Assembly (NCBI GenBank): GCA_041584755.1
Contig: JBFHDK010000003.1
Coordinates: 1-64,000 of the forward strand
Length of the DNA stretch: 64,000 bases
Source of the DNA: HB2-32-21 sp003448675
Lineage (GTDB): Bacteria > Pseudomonadota > Gammaproteobacteria > Pseudomonadales > Porticoccaceae
Direction of reading: 5' to 3'
Shown here piece by piece: positions 54,826 to 63,066 of this stretch. A model generated the notes under the pieces. That model was not told the origin of the DNA. It worked only from the letters and a program-made list of their open reading frames with translations, and did not search any database. Position 1 is the stretch's first letter; every line of letters starts with the position of its first letter. The translations under genes were made by a program, and so were the position numbers.

Positions 54826-55388
54826 CCGCTTGCCTTGCGTTTAAGCACCAGGTTGTCGATGCCGTTTTGCAGCAGCGTCGCCCGGGCGCCCGCAAGCTTG
54901 GAGCGCGAGTTGAAGGGACCGACAACGACACGGTGCCAGGTGCCCGAGGACTGGCTGGTGGTCGCTTCGATGTGGGCGTCCAGATTTAGCAAAAGTAGTC
55001 GCGCGCGCAGGCTGTCGGCATCCTGGGTGCTGCGAAATGAACCCGCCTGCAGGAGAAAAATCTCGTCCGATGCGCCACTGCCGCGTAACGGACTACGTTC
55101 GGCTTCCGGCACGACTACCTCGGACTCGGGCAGCAGGGTGTAAAAGTCAAACCGGGGTTCCATGTTTTCGGATGGTTCGGCACCGGTGATTTCATCCAGT
55201 GCCCGGCTGATGTCGTTGGCGGGATTATCTCAGTGTTGGATCGAGGCCGCGGTCAGAATGCCCGCCACAAAACCGACCAACAGCCAGGGCCAGCGGCGTG
55301 TGGCGAGAGGGGCCGCAGGTGCGCGCTTTGTTTTTCGCACGGCGGCTTTGCGTTTTTTGCCGGGTTTATTTGCGTAATCCGATGCCAT
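54822..55388 (-). pseudogene. FtsN-like SPOR-domain protein interrupted by in-frame TGA
   Basis: From ATG 55388 the frame gives 52 residues with a basic N-terminus and one membrane helix (WPWLLVGFVAGILTAASIQ), then TGA at 55230-55232. The same frame continues for 135 codons: DNPANDISRALDEITG, RFDFYTLLPESEVVVPE, then a C-terminal SPOR domain (EIFLLQAGSFRSTQDADSLR to VVVGPFNSRSKLAGA). RFDFYTLLPE is characteristic of the FtsN-like proteins found near argS/priA in pseudomonads. FtsN is a division protein, so a true null would be surprising; a sequence error, readthrough or a second copy are alternatives. An internal ATG (55163) could restart the SPOR part. Confidence 0.78.
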
Positions 55389-55501
55389 GATCAAGGGGCC
55401 TGACTGCGAATTCTGATTGTAGTTGCCCGTCGTTGGGACGCTCCGAACAATGTTATCCAAGTTTTTATATTAATTCCATAAGCAGTTGAAATTATTTGTA
55501 T

Positions 55502-57751
55502 TTAAGACATATCCTGGGGGTCTACGTCGATCGACCAGCGGACTTTGCGCGCTTGCTTGTCGGCTTCAAGCCAGTGACTGGTTTGATTCAGCAGGTGGTG
55601 CAGGGTGGACCTGTCCTGGGCGACCATTGCCAGCTGGTAGCGGTAGCGTTGATTGCGCCGCTCCAACGGCGCGGGAAAAGGGCCGATATAGCGTAGCACC
55701 GGACTGGGCGCGATCTTCTGCTGGCACAACCGGCGAGCGGCGCTTAGCAACTGCTCCGCGTCCCGGGCCGAGGCTGCTTCCACGCGGATCAGGGCCATGT
55801 TAGCCGTGGGCGGCATGGCGTTTAATTGACGTTCTGTCATCAGGTGCTGGGCAAAATCCGAATAGGGTTTTTGGGTCAGGAGATTCAGCAGCGGGTGATC
55901 GCAATGGTGACTCTGGATCAGAACTCGGCCTCGATGGTCGCCACGGCCGGCGCGGCCGGCCACCTGGGTAAGCAGTTGGCCAAGTCTTTCGGTGGCGCGA
56001 AAGTCGGGACTGAACAGGCCGTTGTCGGCATCCAGCACCACCACCAGCGTGATATTCGGAAAGTGATGGCCTTTGGCCAGCATCTGGGTGCCCACCAGGA
56101 TACAGGGCTTGCCGCTATTAATTTCCGCCATGTAGTCGCTCATGGCGTGTTTTCGGCGGGTGCTGTCCCGGTCGATGCGGATAATCGGCGTATCCGGAAA
56201 CAGTGCTTCCAGGGTGCTCTCGCCGCGTTGGGTGCCCTGCCCGAGATACAGCAGTTGCCCGCCGCCACAGGCATCGCAGGTGGCCGGTACGCCCTGCCGA
56301 TAGTCACAATGATGGCAGCAGAGACAGGCGCTTTGCTGATGGTAGGTCAGCCGGGCGTCACAACGTTTACACTCGGCTGTCCAGCCGCAATCGTGGCACA
56401 GCAGCGTCGATGCAAAGCCTCGGCGGTTCAGGAACACCAGTACCTGATGGCCCGCGTTCAACTCCTCGCTCATGGCGCTGATGGCGGCTCCGGAAAAACC
56501 GGCGCCGAGCTGGAGCCTGCGGATATCCACCAGCTCCCAGTTGGGTTGGCTGGCGCCGCCATGCCTGCCGCTGAGTTTTAGATACTGGAAGCGTTCCCGC
56601 TCGCAGTTATAGAGGCTTTCCAGAGACGGCGTGGCGCTACCCAGTAGCACGGGGACGTCCTCGTGGCGTGCACGCATGATGGCGACATCCCTTGCCGAAT
56701 AACGGAAACCACCTTCCTGTTGTTTGAACGATGAGTCATGTTCTTCATCGACGATAATAATCCCGGGATTTAGCAGCGGTGTGAACACTGCCGAACGGGT
56801 GCCAATGACGATGGCCGCGTTGCCGGTACGGGCCGCGCACCAGGCTTGCAAACGCTGCTTGTCATTCAGGCCCGAATGCAGCACCGCGACAGTGCGGTTA
56901 AACCGGCTGGAAAAGCGGGTCAGGGTCTGGGGCGTGAGGCTGATTTCCGGCACCAGCACCAACGCCTGCTTTCCGCGGGCAAGCACCTTTTCGATGGCCT
57001 GTAGATAGACCTCCGTTTTACCGCTCCCGGTTTCACCGTCCAGCAACAGGCACTGATAGCCCTGGGGAGGGATGGCCGCCAGGGCCTGCCGTTGATCCGC
57101 CGATAGCGCCAGTGCCGCTTCTTTTAACAGGGCCTTGTCCGCCAGGGCCTGATTTGGGTTCGGGTTTGTTCCCCCCTGGTTGCCGTCCAGCGGGCGCTGA
57201 TAGTTCTCGATCAGACTTTTATCCACCAGCGCCTTGAGATGAGCGCTTCCAAAGCCTTGATCCAACAGGCTTTGATGGGAAGCTTCCCCTTGCTGCAAGA
57301 CGGCCAGCAGGGCGGCTTGCTTTGGCGCCCGTTGTAGTGCGCCTTCCGGCAGCCCCATGCCTCGTGTGGTAAGCCGCCAGTATTTTTCGCTGGGCAGGGG
57401 CCCACCGTTGCGCAGTATGGTGGGTAGGGCGGTAGCCAGGGCTTCGCCGGGTGGCGCGTGGTAATAGCTCGACGCCCATTCCAGGAGGTCGAGTAGGCGG
57501 CTCGTCAGCAGGGGGCTGTCATCGAGTACTGTGTCGATGGCTTTGAGTTTGTTTGCCGGCAGGTTTGTATCGCACTGTTTTCGGACCACCAGGCCGGTCA
57601 CCGTTCGGGAGCCAAAGGGGACCCTCACTCTGGTGCCTGGAGCCAGCTCGCTGGGGGATTCGGCCGGTGGTAGGTAATCAAACAGCCGGCGCAAGGGGGA
57701 GGCGATCGCCACCTGGTAGACGGCTTGGCTGTCTGCTGCGGACTTGTTCAC
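55502..57751 (-). CDS. priA: Primosomal protein N' (replication restart helicase PriA)
   Basis: A 749-aa 3'-to-5' helicase that reloads the replisome at stalled forks. The N-terminal DNA-binding region is followed by Walker A LLDGETGSGKTEVYLQAI, DEEH in IIVDEEHDSSFKQ, and a zinc-binding insert (CHDCGWTAECKRCDARLTYH, CLCCHHCDYRQGVPATCDAC). Then come motifs ILVGTQMLAKGHHFPNITLV and QVAGRAGRGDHRGRVLIQ. GTG 57751 is preferred; an earlier GTG at 57805 adds 18 unlike residues. argS, often between priA and ftsN in relatives, is absent here. Confidence 0.95.
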   Translation of the reverse strand: MNKSAADSQAVYQVAIASPLRRLFDYLPPAESPSELAPGTRVRVPFGSRTVTGLVVRKQCDTNLPANKLKAIDTVLDDSPLLTSRLLDLLEWASSYYHAPPGEALATALPTILRNGGPLPSEKYWRLTTRGMGLPEGALQRAPKQAALLAVLQQGEASHQSLLDQGFGSAHLKALVDKSLIENYQRPLDGNQGGTNPNPNQALADKALLKEAALALSADQRQALAAIPPQGYQCLLLDGETGSGKTEVYLQAIEKVLARGKQALVLVPEISLTPQTLTRFSSRFNRTVAVLHSGLNDKQRLQAWCAARTGNAAIVIGTRSAVFTPLLNPGIIIVDEEHDSSFKQQEGGFRYSARDVAIMRARHEDVPVLLGSATPSLESLYNCERERFQYLKLSGRHGGASQPNWELVDIRRLQLGAGFSGAAISAMSEELNAGHQVLVFLNRRGFASTLLCHDCGWTAECKRCDARLTYHQQSACLCCHHCDYRQGVPATCDACGGGQLLYLGQGTQRGESTLEALFPDTPIIRIDRDSTRRKHAMSDYMAEINSGKPCILVGTQMLAKGHHFPNITLVVVLDADNGLFSPDFRATERLGQLLTQVAGRAGRGDHRGRVLIQSHHCDHPLLNLLTQKPYSDFAQHLMTERQLNAMPPTANMALIRVEAASARDAEQLLSAARRLCQQKIAPSPVLRYIGPFPAPLERRNQRYRYQLAMVAQDRSTLHHLLNQTSHWLEADKQARKVRWSIDVDPQDMS

Positions 57752-57967
57752 TAACGTCTTGAAACCTGATGACTTTCTGGTAGTATGCGCGCTCGCGAAA
57801 AACACGGTTCGTTGGCGCTATGGCTCGCGTTTGCTAAAAGCAAACAAAAGACGAGCGACTTTGGACCGGCTGACAGTATACAGGGCTGGGGCGTGATTCC
57901 CGTAACGGTGTCGGGCGCCGAGCTGCTATATTACTCAAACATTGCCAATGTCAGACAGGACATCAAA

Positions 57968-58186
57968 ATGAAAGCTGAAATTCACCCGGAGTACGGCCAG
58001 TTAACCGCTACCTGCAGTTGTGGCAATGTTGTCGAAGTGGGTTCGACTCTGGTCGAGTCGATTCATATTGACGTTTGTTCCAAGTGTCACCCCTTCTATA
58101 CCGGCAAGCAGAAAGCTGCTGAAACCGGCGGTCGAATCGATCGTTTCAACAAGCGTTTCGGTGCTCTGGGCGGTAGTAAAAAGTAA
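57968..58186 (+). CDS. rpmE: Ribosomal protein bL31 (zinc-binding form)
   Basis: A 72-aa 50S protein. The zinc Cys set is present (ATCSCGNVVEV and DVCSKCHPFYTGKQ), so this is the C+ type. ATG 57968 matches the family start MKAEIHPEYG; the open frame to 57785 is not coding. It is divergent from priA and followed by the thermonuclease-like gene 32 bp later. Confidence 0.97.
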   Translation: MKAEIHPEYGQLTATCSCGNVVEVGSTLVESIHIDVCSKCHPFYTGKQKAAETGGRIDRFNKRFGALGGSKK

Positions 58187-58218
58187 AAACAACCGTCACT
58201 TTTTTGTGAAGTGGCTCC

Positions 58219-59085
58219 ATGAAATACCTTAAAAAAGCGCCCTGGCTTGCAGCTGGTGGCGCTTTTTTTATGTCGCTGGTCGCCTTGTTGCCTGCGTCAC
58301 AAAATCCTGAAGCGCGCATCGCGGCAACCTCCCAACCTTCCCATCAAAAAGTTGTCAGCAAAGATAGTGATTGTGCACTTGAAGGTGTTGGTGAAGCTGT
58401 TTCCCTCGCGCAAGTCTACGATGGCGATACCCTGCTGCTGGAAGATGGGCGTAAAATACGTCTGCTAGGGCTGAATACCCCGGAGCTGGGGCGTGGTAAA
58501 AAGCCTGATCAGGCTTTTGCCAGAGAAGCGAAACGAGCCGTGGAGCATTTCTTTGCCGACGGACAGCAAATCTGGATTCAAACGGACTCACAGCTTCTGG
58601 ATAAACATGGTCGTGTACTGGCCCACGTGTTCAAGGGTGGTTCGATGGAACAGAGCATTAACCTGGAACAAACACTACTGGAATCCGGACTCGCCTGGCA
58701 CGTCGCCGTGCCGCCCAATCTGGGATTGGCCCCCTGCCTGGCCAATGCCGAAAGCAAAGCGCAACAGGCTGGCCGGGGCGTGTGGGCGAGCTATAAGCCG
58801 ACGGTGCTGGCGGACGAGCGGATAAAGGAGGGTGGCTACCAGCGCATCACCGCGAGGGTTAGCAAGGTGGTTTTCGCCAACGCCTGGTGGATAAGTTTTG
58901 GTGATGGGTATAGTGGCGTCATTTATCCGGAACACCAGCGCTATTTTTCCCGACGGGAAGTCGCTGCCTGGGAAGGTCAATGGCTTGAGCTAGAGGGCTG
59001 GGTTTACAAAGCCAGCTATAAAAACCGGCCGCAATGGCGGATCAAACTGGAAACCCCTTACGCGGTAACAAAAACGGATTACTGA
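58219..59085 (+). CDS. Thermonuclease-like (SNase/OB-fold) secreted protein
   Basis: A 288-aa protein with signal peptide MKYLKKAPWLAAGGAFFMSL. The staphylococcal-nuclease domain (about residues 65-195) contains AQVYDGDTLLLEDGRKIRLL, GLNTPELGRGKKPDQAFARE and LDKHGRVLAHVF. The active-site Asp/Arg/Glu pattern (YDGDT, IRLLGLNTPE, GRVLAHV) looks complete. A further OB-like C-terminal part follows. It would be a periplasmic or lipid-facing nuclease. The first codons coincide with a terminator-like hairpin (see the next entry). A start at ATG 58270 would lack most of the signal. Confidence 0.85.
   Translation: MKYLKKAPWLAAGGAFFMSLVALLPASQNPEARIAATSQPSHQKVVSKDSDCALEGVGEAVSLAQVYDGDTLLLEDGRKIRLLGLNTPELGRGKKPDQAFAREAKRAVEHFFADGQQIWIQTDSQLLDKHGRVLAHVFKGGSMEQSINLEQTLLESGLAWHVAVPPNLGLAPCLANAESKAQQAGRGVWASYKPTVLADERIKEGGYQRITARVSKVVFANAWWISFGDGYSGVIYPEHQRYFSRREVAAWEGQWLELEGWVYKASYKNRPQWRIKLETPYAVTKTDY
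58231..58269 (+). terminator. Terminator-like hairpin within signal-peptide codons
   Basis: AAAAAAGCGCC (58231-58241) pairs with GGCGCTTTTTT (58258-58268) across a 16-nt loop, followed by another T. It has the form of a Rho-independent terminator for rpmE, yet lies in codons 5-17 of the thermonuclease-like gene. Confidence 0.7.
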
Positions 59086-59123
59086 ATTGGCCGCAGGCGC
59101 TGGTCACTGCGGGCGCAGCCCTA

Positions 59124-60110
59124 CTAAAGATCCCAGCTCAGCGATGTGGCGTACTTAAAGTCATTTTTCTTCACCCCGTCGGGTACATCGCTGTCATGCT
59201 CGTTACTGAGGCCGATTTTCAGGCGCATGCTGGCGTTAAGTTTGTTTACCCAGGCCAGGGAGGTGATATTACGAAATTCGGATAACTCATCGAGCTGGGG
59301 ATAAAAAGTGGTTTTGAACTCGATTTTGTGATGTTCCGTCAGGGTCCAGTAGCTGAGAAGTTCTAGCAAACCCTCGGGGGAGATGTCGTCGTCATCACCA
59401 CCGAATTCCCGATTGAAGCCAATACCGGTTTTCCCGCTGAGCAACCAGTCATCACGCTTGATAAAGTCCTTACCGACACCGCCGGCGAGATTGAGGCGGT
59501 AATCCCAGTCCTGGAAATCGTCCCAGTCGAAGCGACCCGAGGTGAAATAAAAGTAGGGTGAATCGGGTAGCAGCCAGTCCCGGTTGAGCGCGGCGAAAAA
59601 TTCGTCCTGGGATTTCTCACCGTCTTTTTCACTTTGGTCGTAGACCGATTGAAAATCCCAACGGTGTTCGGCATTTTCGTGTCTGGCGTTCAAGGCCAGG
59701 TGAATATCCTGGGATTGGGAGTTGCCATCGGAACCACTGATACCCAGGTCAAGTTGTTTTTCCCATTCGGGCAGGAGCCAGGCGGGTGCGCGGGGAGCAG
59801 CTTGCTCCGCGATACTCACCGTGTCTTTCCTTGCGTCTGTTTCAGGTGGGGTCTCCGGTTGTGCCTGGACCAGGGAAAACTGTCCGGAATTAAGCGTCAG
59901 CGTACCCAAGACCGGGTGCTGGAAAGTGGTTGTTTCACCAATTTGCCCAACAATTTCTCCTTTCAGGGTGTCGCCGTTGCTCAGAGTAATGTGTGTGAGC
60001 TCCCTTTGAGGAGGAGTCTCAGGCGTACCTGCGTTAGAGGGAGAGCTGGTTGAAAAACCGAAAACAATGGCAGCCAGGGTGATGGCGCTCGGGAAAACAA
60101 AACGATTCAT
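59124..60110 (-). CDS. DUF481 outer-membrane-like protein
   Basis: A 328-aa protein with a signal peptide (MNRFVFPSAITLAAIVFGFS). A short domain follows (LTHITLSNGDTLKGEIVGQI), then a DUF481 beta-barrel-like C-terminal part with alternating aromatic strands (QLDLGISGSDGNSQSQDIHL, FRNITSLAWVNKLNASMRLK) ending YATSLSWDL. It is probably a surface barrel of unknown role. ATG 60110 is preferred over TTG 60152, which would lack a signal-like start. Confidence 0.82.
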   Translation of the reverse strand: MNRFVFPSAITLAAIVFGFSTSSPSNAGTPETPPQRELTHITLSNGDTLKGEIVGQIGETTTFQHPVLGTLTLNSGQFSLVQAQPETPPETDARKDTVSIAEQAAPRAPAWLLPEWEKQLDLGISGSDGNSQSQDIHLALNARHENAEHRWDFQSVYDQSEKDGEKSQDEFFAALNRDWLLPDSPYFYFTSGRFDWDDFQDWDYRLNLAGGVGKDFIKRDDWLLSGKTGIGFNREFGGDDDDISPEGLLELLSYWTLTEHHKIEFKTTFYPQLDELSEFRNITSLAWVNKLNASMRLKIGLSNEHDSDVPDGVKKNDFKYATSLSWDL

Positions 60111-60226
60111 ATAGGACAAACTTCTGATAAAAGGAGCTGGTTTACTTAACAAACCCCCGGATTATACCTTGTGCGCTAATTGCGGATATTGTCCACGCAT
60201 CGCTTGCTCGGGAGAATACGGCTGGG

Positions 60227-61438
60227 TCAGATCCTTTTCGAGGTAATAATGCCTCGGTTTTCCAGATCTTCGATCTGATGATCAGTATAGTTGAGTCGTT
60301 CTTTTAGGATTGCGTGATTGGCGTCGCCAAGAAACCCCGCTTGAATATCCAGGGGCTCCGGAAATTGACTAAAGCGCAGCGGATTATTGGGAATTCTAAT
60401 CTGGCCAAATACGGGGTCGGGGATGTTGCGAACCGTGCCTCGCGCCACTATGTGGGGGTGACTCATTACCTCGGGTATTGAAAGGATGGGTGCGGCTGGC
60501 ACCCGGTGTTCGTGCAGGCGTTCTATGGCTTCGTCGGCATCGTCGATGTCATCGAGCCATTTCTGTATCGCCGCATTGACCAGATCGCGGTTTTTATTTC
60601 TCGCCATCGGCTCGGCGCAACGTGGATCTTCCAGCAGGTCCGGTCGCCCGATAAGTTTGACCAGCCTGACCCAGCTGTCCCTTGACGCGATAATAAACAG
60701 GTGTCTGTCGGCGCAGGGATAGATACCCAGGGGCGCAACGAGTGCGTGGTGGGCGCCCTGGCGTTTTAAGACAATTTGTTCACCCGAACCGTCATAGAGT
60801 TCGACTGCCATTTCGTGATAGCTGAATAGCACGTCGACCAGGGAGATATCGATATACTGGCCGCCGTGACCTCTGAACTTGTGAAACAGCGCGGCGACAA
60901 TCGCGCCATAAGCATGGGCGCCGGTAGAGACATCGCCAAATGCCAGATCGGGGAAAATAGGGTTGCCGTCCGGCTCGCCATTCATATCCAGCACACCGGC
61001 ATAGGACTGGCCAATAAAATCGTAGCCCGGCTGTTCAGCCAGCGGTCCGGTCTGGCCGAAACAGGAGATGGAGCACATGATCAGGTCGGGGTTTAGCTTG
61101 CTCAGTGTTTCCCAGTCCAGCTTGTGTCGTTTCATAACCCCGGGGGCGAAATTCTCGACCACAACATCAGCATCTTTGATCAGTTGGTACAGGATTTCCC
61201 TGGCCTCGGGAGTACTTATGTCCATGGCCATGCTCATTTTGCCGATATTGTGCTGGATAAAACAGGCGCTGCGGCCCTCCTTGTGGAAGGGCAGGGTTCG
61301 GATCGGATCCCCGGTGAGGGGTTCAATTTTTATGACCTCGGCGCCCTGCTCGGCCATCAGCCTGGTGCAGTGAGGTCCTGCCACAATGTGGGTGAAGTCC
61401 ACAACCTTTATACCACTGAGGATGGGTGTTCGAGACAT
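60227..61438 (-). CDS. CaiB/BaiF-type (class III) CoA-transferase, copy 1
   Basis: A 403-aa enzyme that moves CoA between carboxylic acids. The N-terminus is GIKVVDFTHIVAGPHCTRLM with EVIKIEPLTGDPIRTLP. The catalytic Asp region is FGDVSTGAHAYGAIVAAL. Substrates cannot be read. It is the first of three paralogues on the same strand. Succinyl-CoA:glutarate or other dicarboxylate transfer is one possibility given the nearby gcdH. Confidence 0.93.
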   Translation of the reverse strand: MSRTPILSGIKVVDFTHIVAGPHCTRLMAEQGAEVIKIEPLTGDPIRTLPFHKEGRSACFIQHNIGKMSMAMDISTPEAREILYQLIKDADVVVENFAPGVMKRHKLDWETLSKLNPDLIMCSISCFGQTGPLAEQPGYDFIGQSYAGVLDMNGEPDGNPIFPDLAFGDVSTGAHAYGAIVAALFHKFRGHGGQYIDISLVDVLFSYHEMAVELYDGSGEQIVLKRQGAHHALVAPLGIYPCADRHLFIIASRDSWVRLVKLIGRPDLLEDPRCAEPMARNKNRDLVNAAIQKWLDDIDDADEAIERLHEHRVPAAPILSIPEVMSHPHIVARGTVRNIPDPVFGQIRIPNNPLRFSQFPEPLDIQAGFLGDANHAILKERLNYTDHQIEDLENRGIITSKRI

Positions 61439-61609
61439 ACTTCCCTCCCTATCGAATGATTATCGGGGCGGTGTTTCGTAACGTTTATTCACTAAAGCAG
61501 GTTTTGGTGTCCGGTTTGTTTTTCGCGCTTTTCCAGAGTGTTATTCAATATCGAAGCGTTGTTTAAGTTGCTTAGGCGATGTAAACGAAGATTTTTTACT
61601 ATTATTTGA

Positions 61610-61637
61610 GGACGTTCCCCGGTTCCGAGGAACGTCC
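61610..61637. repeat. Perfect inverted repeat GGACGTTCC / GGAACGTCC
   Basis: Nine-bp perfect arms (61610-61618 and 61629-61637) with a 10-nt centre, in the 251-bp gap between the first two CoA-transferase genes. There is no T-run, so a simple terminator is unlikely. Similar GGACGTTCC-type palindromes occur as REP-like elements in proteobacteria (from memory), but no second copy was seen here. Confidence 0.6.
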
Positions 61638-61689
61638 CCTTAGCCAGTTAGAAATGAGCTTTCTGCAGTTAATTCGACCTGGGTGATGA

Positions 61690-62895
61690 TCAGATATTTT
61701 TCGAAGCGATTATCGCTGCCGATTCTAGTTCCTCAATTTTTTCGGCGCTGTAGTTCAGGTGATCGCGCAGAATTTCGTGATTATGCTGCCCCAGGGTGCC
61801 GGCTCTGAGGTCCGGTGGCTCCGGGAACTCGGAGAAGCGCAGCGGGGTTCGGGGAATGTGAATGTCGCCAAAAATATCGTCCTTGATGGTGCGTACGCAG
61901 CCCCGCTCCTTGACGTGGGGATGGTTCATGAATTCCGCGATATTGAGAATGGGCGCGCAGGGCACGCGGTTGGCTTCCAGGACTTCCATGGCGGTGTAGA
62001 TGTCTTCCTGGGTATCGAGCCAGTCCTGGATAGCGCCGTTGATTTCGTCTTTATACTTACCCGCATCAGCCGGATTTTTGAATCGGGGGTCGCTGGCCAT
62101 ATCCGGTCGGTTGATGGCTCTGGTTAGCCCCCGCCACTGGTTCAGACCGACGATAAACATATATTTATCCTTGCATTTGAAAATGCCGGCCCCTGCCAGC
62201 AGGTAATGCTCTGGCCCGGCCCGGTGGGGCAACATCTGACCGCCGGTGCTGTCGTAGAGCTGTACGCTGAGTTCGTGAAAACTGAAAAGAACTTCAATCA
62301 GCGAGATGTCGATGTGCTGACCGCTGCCGCCTTTCAGGCGGTGCATCAAGGCCATGACAATGGCGGCACAGGCATGGGCGCCGGTAGCGATATCGCCAAA
62401 GGCAAAATCACCGTATACGGGGGTGTCATCCTTTTTGCCCAGCAAATCGATAATGCCGGCGTAGGACTGGCCAATCCAGTCAAAGCCTGGCAGCTCGGCC
62501 AGGGGGCCGGTCTGGCCGAAACAGGAGATGGAGCACATCACCAGGTTGGGGTTGATTTTCTTTAGGGTTTCCCAGTCCATATTGTGGCGTTTCATGACGC
62601 CGGGTTTAAAGTTTTCCACCACCACATCAGCCTGTTTGATGAGTTCGTGGCAGATCGCCTGGGCCTCGGGTGATTCCAGATCCAGACACATGGACTTTTT
62701 GCCGATGTTGTGCTGAATGAAGTAGCCGCTGCGTCCCTCCCGCTGCATGGGCAGAGTGCGGGCAAGTTCGCCGCCGAGGGGTTCAATCTTGATCACTTCG
62801 GCACCGTGTTCGGCGAGCATTTTCGTACAGTGTGGTCCGGCGACCACATGGGTGAAATCGACGACTTTAAAGCCGTCCAACATACGTTGGGTCAT
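61690..62895 (-). CDS. CaiB/BaiF-type (class III) CoA-transferase, copy 2
   Basis: A 401-aa paralogue of the previous enzyme: DGFKVVDFTHVVAGPHCTKM, EVIKIEPLGGELARTLPMQR, IGKKSMCLDLESPEAQ, and the catalytic Asp region FAFGDIATGAHACAAIVMAL. It shares the tail form IIASKNI with copy 3. It lies between copies 1 and 3 with its own upstream gap of about 170 bp. Confidence 0.93.
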   Translation of the reverse strand: MTQRMLDGFKVVDFTHVVAGPHCTKMLAEHGAEVIKIEPLGGELARTLPMQREGRSGYFIQHNIGKKSMCLDLESPEAQAICHELIKQADVVVENFKPGVMKRHNMDWETLKKINPNLVMCSISCFGQTGPLAELPGFDWIGQSYAGIIDLLGKKDDTPVYGDFAFGDIATGAHACAAIVMALMHRLKGGSGQHIDISLIEVLFSFHELSVQLYDSTGGQMLPHRAGPEHYLLAGAGIFKCKDKYMFIVGLNQWRGLTRAINRPDMASDPRFKNPADAGKYKDEINGAIQDWLDTQEDIYTAMEVLEANRVPCAPILNIAEFMNHPHVKERGCVRTIKDDIFGDIHIPRTPLRFSEFPEPPDLRAGTLGQHNHEILRDHLNYSAEKIEELESAAIIASKNI

Positions 62896-63066
62896 GGTAA
62901 AGGTCCCTGTAAATGAGAGTTCTTATCTTTGCCTCACAATACTGGCAAAGTCTCATGCTTGTAAAGCCGGTGGTGCTGTTTCATCAATGCCGGGCACTGG
63001 ACGGGCGCGGATTTGGCTAAGAACCGGGTCTTATGGACATCCGGCCTGTCGACCAGTGACAGATGC

